Source: Motacilla alba alba
Taxonomy: Eukaryota; Chordata; Aves; Passeriformes; Motacillidae
Direction: 5' to 3'
NCBI RefSeq assembly: GCF_015832195.1
Contig: NC_052031.1
Coordinates: forward strand, 7,751,850-7,815,849
DNA: 64,000 nucleotides
Below are positions 55,701 through 64,000 of the stretch, one piece after another. Position 1 is the stretch's first letter, and each line of letters starts with the position of its first letter. The translations under genes were made by a program, and so were the position numbers. The notes under the pieces were generated by a model. The model worked only from the letters and a program-made list of their open reading frames with translations. It did not search any database and was not told where the DNA came from.

Positions 55701-58700
55701 CTAAAGAAGAGACGGAAAGAATTAGAAAAGGCAAAAGGAGACACAGGGATGGGAGATGCCTTTATCACACAACCATCCCTCCTTGAGGCAAACAAAACTC
55801 TTCCAAGCAAGTTAAGGTAAATACATAAATAAGTAAGAGAGATATGAAAGAGGAGAATAAGAGACATGACAAGAAAGAGTCTCGTGTTTGATGCTTGCTC
55901 AGGGCATGAAAATGCTTGTGGCTGGACTTTCTCTCTTTGATGTTAATCACAGCTCAGTGCTCAGATCAAAGGGAGAACACAGCAGTGATGTGTGTACTTA
56001 GGATATGATTTTACTCTCACTAAGGTCAAGACAGTTTGCCAATGACCTGAAAAGGAGAAAAATCAAACCTCAGAGTGAAGATCACAATGTAACAACTTTT
56101 TTAATAAATATACATACACAAAGTCTGTTTATGCAGCACAGATGCATGACTTGTCCATAGACTCCTTGTCAATATCTCTTCAAATTTATCACAGTTACTG
56201 CCTTGATCTCCCAATCTTGAGATTAATTGTGTGGCAATAGTTAAGCAGAACACTTTAATAATTTATTTCTGTACTTACCTTTTCCTTAACAGAGCATATG
56301 CTATTAGAGTTGCAGGGTTATTTATAATTTAGAAACACTTAGCACAAAGAAATTGAAATCAGCAACAATTAAGATTTAACACTGAATAATGAATGAGCAT
56401 GCTTATTGCAAGGCAGTTGTTTATCCTAGTACAATTTCAACATTGCTGTACCAATTTGAGAGAAAGGATAGTTTTTTGTTCGTATTTATTCCAACACTGT
56501 TCTCTCATAAATCAGTAATGGGTCAGATGCACTGTTAAAGGTCTCCCTCTGCTATCTGAACAGTCTGAGCTGCAGACTGTCTCAGCAGAATTTTCCATTC
56601 AGAAATGTCAATGGAAAAAATGCTTCCTCATGCCTAAATGATCTTTAAGTAAGCTAGTTTGTTTATCTCCTGTGGATTATTAAACAGGCCCAGAAAATAT
56701 ATTTTATGGTAATTTTTAACAGAAGTAATGATGTTGACTGTATTCAGCAGTACTTTCTGTATCAGACTTAGTACTCTAATTTACCAAACACTATTGAAGT
56801 GTACACAGGGCATATAAAATGGTGGTACTATCCCACTGGAAATCATTATCAGATAAAAAGGTGAAATTTGTAAGATAAATGGCTGCGTGGTTAATAATTC
56901 AGTTCCATTGTTTTCATCACTAATCCACTGTTTAGATAAAAACAGGATTTGGGATTTTTTTAAATGCAATATCCATCTTATTTACCTCTGCGGCTTCTGT
57001 TGCCACTGTATCTCAGCAAACATTCATACGTTTAGCTTTATAACAGTGGCAAAATATTTGTTTTCCCCGTTTCACTCTTGAGAGAAAAAGAGACACAGAG
57101 AGATGAATTAAGATTCTCAGAAGATTCTAAATTCAGATTTTGATTTGCTTGGCACTCACAATCACTATCAAAATTTGGAAAGGTCCACTGTGCTCTGAAC
57201 CCCCTGGTTCCCACTGAGGCACTGAGCCAGAAAAACTTCCTAACCAAGTTCTTCCAAGCTTGTTCTTGAGTGATTTACCTAAGGTAATCAACACAGCCAA
57301 GAATCAAACTTTGATCTTTCCCAGTGCTCCTCTGATACCCTAACAATAAACCTCCCTTGTTTCCTATTGCTCCCTCTGGCTTTTATGTGAGTCTTTTATA
57401 AGGTCATATTAAACCAATCTTCTTTCAACAGCTCTTTTACATGACCAGGAATAACTGAATTTCCCCAAGAAAAGGCTTTAAAATGGGACCCTCTAGAAGG
57501 TTTTCTGAAACTACCTGGGGCATACCTAGAGCTACAGCAGGGAGGATGCTCTCATTCCCTGACTCCCTCATAGCTGCTGGTTTCTGTAAATGGCATCACC
57601 TTTCACCTTGCATCTCCTCCGTGTCTCAGGAATGTGTGAGTCTCTGCTACATCAAAAAGAAAGGATAGAAAGGTACTGAAAATTATTTCAACATTGCATG
57701 TTATTTCCTCAGCAAAGAATGCACAGGATTTCTGTGTTCTGTCACTTATGCTTGTTACAGCGGTATTGCTGAGGGAAACTGGAGTTTCAGTGGTGGCACA
57801 GCAAGAGATCAGTCCCTGCAGAACCCAAGGGGCAACCTGACTGGGTGAGAATTGGGAATGACCATTTCTCTGATTCTTCCTTGCCACTTTGTGTTGACAG
57901 CACTGGTCTGAAGGTGTCCAGGGATGTGAAAGGAGGAGGTGGTGGGAACTCCATTTAGGTTGGAGAATACAGATGACTCATCCCCACAGTCCTGCTCTAT
58001 CTGGGGACACACAGCTTGGTAAGGGGTGTCCATGGGTGGGGGCCACCCACCTACACCACTTGTCTTACCCTCCCCAGGGCCTGTGGAGTTCTGAGCTTTT
58101 CAGGGGGGCTTTAGCACTGCAGGGTGACACCACGGATGCAGAACCCTGCTTCCCAGGAAAAACATCCTATTTTATGTGTCCAATTCCTCTCTTTATAAAT
58201 GGGAGACAGTAAACAAAAACACAGCTTAGGGTATAAAATGTGCTTCTCTTCTTCATCAGACTTGGCAGCCTGTGCACTGCTGCCCATGTAGTGGCGTTGC
58301 AGTGTCCTGCTGGGCACCAAGGGTGCTGAGCAGAGGTTCAGAGTGAAGGTGTTCATGCAAAGGCTGATTTGTCAGGGCAGGTTTCCCCTTTGGGTTATGA
58401 GGGTTGGGTGCCTCCAGGGTTTCTCATGGGTGGGACTCCTGGAGGAAGCTGTGAGGCAGATTTGGGTGGTCAGTGAGCAGCGTCACTATGGTGACACTCA
58501 ACAGACATCTTGGGGGGATGGAGACTATTTTAAAGCAGATCACAGAGATGGGCTTGCAGCTCAGTTCCTCTCCTGTTCTCTCTGGTGTGCACCTCCCACA
58601 TGCTTTTTCTGCAGCTTGTGTAACTCAGGACTATATATACAAACATTTCATACCTATTCCAGGCTGATACAGCCCATATTCATCCTCTTGAACATGGTGA

Positions 58701-61700
58701 AGATACCACTGATCATATCCTTCCTGAAGTGATTGCACCATACTGACCACTCCTACTGGCTTTTGCAGAACTGTCTTCTACTAAAAGCATGTTTCTGGGA
58801 TATTTCAAAAAGAAATGCTTGCTGATCAAGTGGAAATTCTTGTATTTTTTTGTTTATATTTTAAAGATTTAATGTCAGCTACAGGCAAGGTTGTGTTGTT
58901 CTAGGTGTTCTGTTAGTACGAAAAATATGTGCATTCCTGCCCTATAGCCTTTGGATCTCTGGTGGAAATAGAAGTAGAGTCTGGGTGTAGAAGCAATGTA
59001 AATATCAACATGAAAAATAAACAGGCTGAAGGAGAAAAGTTTCCATATCTGCATCAGAGGGTTTCTGCCAGCATTGCTCTGTCTGAACTTTAGCCAGAAG
59101 CACTCAGCTTGTGAAACATCTTCATTTGGCTCTCCAGAACCCCTTCTCTTTCCACTACAAGAAGCCCACAGGGGGAAGCTACATCTGCCCTTGAGGGACA
59201 CTCAGCACATCCCTCACTGAAAGCAACTCACTTGTGTACAAAAGCAGCTGTGCAGCTCTCACTGAAAATCTACTTGCCTCTATAGGTCTGAATCATCAGC
59301 TTTGGTAGATTATTTTTCTGTGTGTGAAAAGTTGATTGCACAAATTTACTATTTCTTGGTGTAAGTTTGCTTATTTACTAAGGATGGGCACATTCTTGTT
59401 TCTGTGAAAGCAACTGAAATGAGAAAGAGGTTTGAGGTTTCTGTGTTCAGTATCCCACTGATATCATCTCCAAAATGAAATCTGTCTTCCAGGGCTATAG
59501 TCACATGTCAGCTCTGGTCCTCTGCAGGCCTTCTGTCTGCAGCTCATGGAGCAGGTCCATCTGTGCTGCTGGTTCAGAGATGAACTCTTCTCAGACTAAG
59601 CATTTTAAGCCTATTTGTCTTGTAGGTGTCAAACTTCAAAGAGACTTGCAATTGAATCTTTCATTTTGACAGATGACCTATAAATCAAACATTATTGCTC
59701 ATACATGAGTGGTAATTTTGTCCATGCCTTCCATCATACCAACACCAATGCTTGGAATTGGCAACCCAGCATCCAGCAGCCATGTATTTTCCAATCTTCC
59801 AGTTATAAGGATGGAATGGGAAGCCTTACAGAGCTGAGGCACTTCAGATTGCCTAGCTATTTTTCAACACCATTAACTAATGAATAGGGCAATCTACATG
59901 ACAGGGCTAAAACTCTGGACAGGTTTCCTCTCCTCCCTACCATGTTCTGTACCCTAAATTCCCCCACGTTTGTTCTCTCTCACAGTGTTTTGCAGGGCTC
60001 ATATGTTTATGCAGCTTCCTGACAAAGGATGCAACAAGAGCTGGCGTGGGTGCTGGAGAGGATTATGTTTAGCTTTATTGTGGGTGGCTCCCCCTTGGCA
60101 GTTGAGGATTTCTACTGCATTATTCAGAACTATAAAGTGTTATTGTGGTGCCTGGAGCCATATGCCACCTCGGTATCACCTGCTGTCCTTTGTAAACTTC
60201 CTTTGGAGGAGAACCATGCCCAGTGAAAGGTCACAGAGGAGGTTCCCACCACACCTGTGCTCTTGTGGCATTTTAGAAATATTGAAGCTAATAGTTTCAT
60301 CAATAGATCTTTCTCCAAGGTCACCCATCAGAGAAGTATCTTTCCCTGAGCCTTTGCTGCACCCTACAAATTTTATCTTAGGGAAGCAAATTTCTAAAAC
60401 AATTCAAATTTCAGCTCAAAATTCCAGTGTGTCTTTCAAGAGTGACACAAGAAGCTGAATGCCAAGATTTCTTTCTCTCAGAGATCATGGATAACTTGCA
60501 CAGTAGCATAGATCATCCAACACATTTATCACATTTCTATGTGCCCTGGCAGGACTTGACCTTAATACCTGATGAGAACTACACTGAAATATAATGTCTT
60601 ATTTAATCAGAAAAAAGTGACAGACAAGCTTGGGTCTCCTTGCCAATTATAATTAAAGATGTCACCTCTGGAAGAGAAATATTTGTAAAGTGACCCAAAG
60701 CTTACAGAGACAGACCTGTGCCAAGCACACAAATTGCTCACATCCTGATTCTGGCTGGCTGAAATCTGGTAGCTTAAATCAGGGCATAAAAGAAAACAAA
60801 GAAACAAACAAACCAGGGGAAAGTTGCAGAACATGTGGTGAGGTGGAGAAGAGAAATAAATTTCTTCTATGGAAATGGAGAATTTCTTCCATGAAATGTT
60901 AATCAGGTCCTGACATATAAATTGCTGAAAATTAATCAAAGTGTATTAAATTTCAATTGCTGGCTGTTACATCTCAAAAATGGCTTTCCAATTAGGTGAT
61001 TTTGTGAATTTCATTTCATCTTGAAAACCTATACACAACAAGCACTAATTATTGCCATTAGCACCAGCAGCAGCATGAGGCTACAAACCATACAAGTTCA
61101 TGCCATGTCTAGTATATTGTAAAAAAGTTTGGAAAGCCCTAAAAATTTAGGAGAATTTTCAGTATAAAGACATATTAAGCCAGAGATAATACATCAGAGT
61201 AGGAGTAAATCATCAGTCTTAAAAGAAAAACTTATATTCTGTTGCTTTAGAACAAGAAGAAAAATTCAGAACACTGTGTTACTATTTGTACTGTGTTAGC
61301 ATCAACATCTGATGCTTTATGTTTTCTACAATGTCAACATACAGCAGATGCCCAGCCCTCTCCTCAGAGATCCATGATATCCTGTTTCAGAAAAAAAGTA
61401 TTTAAAATATTAATCACGCGGGAAAACAGATGTCTTTGACGTGTTACTCTTTAATTTTCCAGATATGAAATAACTCTATAGATTAGATCTAGAGGTATTA
61501 ATTTAGCCTGGTGAGGAACGAGGAGCCCCTGAAGATAGCCAGACATTATTATGGTGTGGAAATATGAGTCTTTGTTATTTGTTAAAATACATGAGAGCAT
61601 TTGGCACTGTCTGAGCTCTTCCAAAGTGAGTTGGTCTCAGGAGAGGGAGTAACAATGAGCAGACCACCAGAGGCAGAGCTCTGGGTCAGGCCATGCAGGC

Positions 61701-64000
61701 TTCTAAATCATTGGAGTTTCTCCCTGCTCTGACAATGAGTACATTCAAGTGCACTGAGGAGTCCAGCCGTGAGCCCGAGGCTCTGTGCCATCTGGACAAT
61801 TTGTGGTGTAATGATCTTGATGTAATGCAAGGTTAGACCTTTGAAAGTCCCACCATCTTCCCTTCTGTCTTCTTTAGAATCAGCTGAATCCTACTGCTTT
61901 TTGTCCATCTGCTTATTTCTTCCAGGCTTTGGTGACAGCTGAAAGCCCACCAGCAGTGACTGCAATGAACAGGCAAGTGCTGTGTGCTTATTGATTGTGT
62001 GTTAGTTGACTTTAATCTCAGCCTTCACCTGTGATCCCAGAAAGGCATGGGAAAGGAAAAAAATAGGAGTATAAAGCCTTTGGGGACAAAGGAGCAGCTG
62101 GCTTCTGTGACCTGTGGATGTCACTGCAATTATTCCTCCTAGGTGGTGTGGGAGCACCAGCACCAGGCTAAGGTCAGCAATGTCAAATGTTGGGTGACAG
62201 AGGTGATGGCATAAGTGTGGAGCAGTATTGTCCAGAGTAAACCATGATGTTTTCAGTGTCATGTCCTGGGGATGAAATATTTAGCAAAGAGAAGCTTTAA
62301 CACTTGTGCTTAATGCAAGTGAGGCTTAACTGAGTGAAGTTAACACCATCCAAAGTATAGCCCACCAAGGAGTATCTGTGCATTTACTCTTTAGACACGT
62401 TTTTAACCTTTCCCTCTTAATTGATTCTTAACCATCTATTTTTTTCTGCCCACACAGAGATGTTGCTGCTTTGTGCCCCTAATCACTTCTCAGCTCTCTG
62501 CAATGCCTGCAAGGTTTTCCTTGAGGCTGGGTCTCCCCTGAGCCTGTGTTCCAGCTGAGGTGCTCTGCCTGGGCATTCTTGTCTCCCTCCAGAGCGAGCA
62601 GCCAGATTTCACTCTTGCTATTGTGCCAAGATGTTTTCCTCACATTTTGGCAATACAAAAAATATGGCTGAGCCTCTGCATACGTGGAAGGCAGAGAGTC
62701 CTTTGCTACCATTGTTTCTGTTGAGGCTTTGGCTGGCAGCAGAGGCAGCCTCAGAATCACACCAGACCCACAGAACAGCAGTGTGCACCCTTTTCCCTCT
62801 CTGGCTGCATGTGTGGTGACTTCTGCTGTCACCCAGCCTGCTCTGATGGGACCTGATCCTGGCTTGGATCCCCAAGTAGCAGCACTCACACCTGGCTGGG
62901 AGCTCTCCACATCACTGCTCAGGATGGGAGAAACTGGAATAGTGGAGGTGATGGAAAGCACTGGGCTAAGTCCCCTCTGTAGCTTCTTCTCCCTGCCCCA
63001 ATTTAATGATGAGTCAAATAAAACCTTCCCAGGTTGGTGCTCCCATCCCTGTCTGGTCTGAGCTGTATCTCCCAGTTTGCCACAGCCATACCAAACAGTC
63101 AGCTGGAAATGTTCTAGGTTAAGATGGCTCTTCTCATTTGATCAAGGCAATATTTCTCCCTCTGACATATTCACTGCAAGCACTTAGAGCAGGAGCTGCT
63201 GCCTTGCCTGTGCCTGTGCAGGGCTGAACTCTTGTCTCATCACCACTGACCAACCATTCAGTGATGAGATTCCATCTGCTTAACTTGCTCACTATCTTAT
63301 GGCAATGTTTCAGGCTCTTCTGACCTCCTCTAGGAGAATCTCCTGCCTGTTCTGGTTAAGAAAAACACTAGGTGTCTCTGGGACCCCCAAAAGCACAAAA
63401 ACATTTCTAATGAAAATATAGACTTTTCTTTGGGTTTGCCCAGCATCTGCAATATGAGGTCAAGGTAGGTGCCTGATTACCCTGACAGGGTTTCACCTGC
63501 TGGCCACTTGTTTTGTCGTGTCCCTGGTAACAACACAAAGCAATAGAAAGGGATCAAAACACGGAAAGAATGTTCAGGTTTTTAAGAAAGACCTATTTAG
63601 CAGTGGATTGTAGCTTTTTGATGTTTAGTTGTCTTTTTTCCTTTTTTTAAACATAAAAGGATTAAAAATTTAACAACAGTAGCCTCATATTGACATGATC
63701 CTTCCCTACACCCTCCCCACCAGAGCCCAGACTGGTAACTCTTCCATCACATGAATGTTACCTCCAGGCAACAGCATTCAGCGGAGTGTGAAATCACAAT
63801 TAACAGAGCAAGTGTTTTGTAAGTGAGCAGAGACGGCCGCAAATTACATCCTGCTATTAGCTGAGTTTAGATCAACATTGTTGAACAGCTCCATGATTAC
63901 TGGGCTGTGGCGTGTATTAAAAAAACATTAATAAAACATAATTGATTGAGAATTGTGCTTACTGCCTTCACAGTTCTAATCACAAAAGTCTCAGAAGTTT
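55701..64000 (-). other. GRM3: GRM3 intron 1, 3' portion
   Basis: The sequence is non-coding upstream of the ATG-bearing exon. There is no CpG island and no convincing first exon, consistent with the very long first intron of GRM3 in other vertebrates. No clear transposable element is recognised. Open frames of up to 162 codons (for example around 60.0-60.5 kb and 62.5-63.0 kb) show no family resemblance. Confidence 0.75.

Noticed and set aside
59970..60458. 162-codon plus-strand open frame in intron 1
   Set aside because: There is no recognisable domain, no splice context and AT-rich intronic composition; the length is possible by chance in 64 kb.
62479..62961. 160-codon minus-strand open frame in intron 1
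   Set aside because: The composition and sequence look like locally GC-rich non-coding DNA. Overlapping open frames on the opposite strand are equally long.
55701..64000. GRM3 first exon or promoter
   Set aside because: No CpG island, no convincing donor next to a promoter-like region, and the known first intron of GRM3 is much longer than this stretch.

Overview
This window is vertebrate nuclear DNA, almost certainly from a bird and probably a passerine. The interspersed repeats are overwhelmingly CR1 LINE fragments, several ending in the avian CR1 tail. One short element (42750-42926) has a tRNA-Ile-like head joined to a CR1-like tail, the architecture of the TguSINE1 family described from songbirds. 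No bacterial, plasmid, phage or CRISPR feature is present.

The only recognisable protein-coding gene is GRM3 (metabotropic glutamate receptor 3) on the minus strand. All five coding exons lie in the window with consensus splice sites: 55564-55097, 42136-41281, 21303-20237, 16767-16593 and 10766-10693. Summing codons across the junctions gives 879 residues, the length I remember for the human protein. Every orthosteric glutamate-contact residue I know for mGlu3 falls at its expected number, and the nine cysteines of the cysteine-rich domain and the seven-helix core are intact. The 3' UTR runs to about 10216. The 5' non-coding exon(s) and promoter are not seen and should lie beyond the right edge.

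Layout from left to right: 1-10215 is flank downstream of GRM3, with a large GGAT-type tandem repeat, a CR1 fragment and a possible solo LTR. 10216-10766 is the 3' UTR and last coding exon. Introns 5 (5.8 kb), 4 (3.5 kb), 3 (20.0 kb) and 2 (13.0 kb) separate the other exons and carry CR1 fragments, the tRNA-like SINE, microsatellites and short perfect palindromes. 55701-64000 is the 3' part of intron 1.

The most interesting observations are three. First, skipping the 1067-nt fourth coding-region exon would open a 96-residue alternative C-terminus, the same length I recall for the human GRM3-delta-4 isoform. Second, exon 3 carries a dense CpG island inside an AT-rich, CpG-poor locus. Third, a cluster of perfect inverted repeats sits in the introns. 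I found no evidence of an undescribed multi-gene system; this reads as an ordinary, well-conserved neuronal receptor locus.
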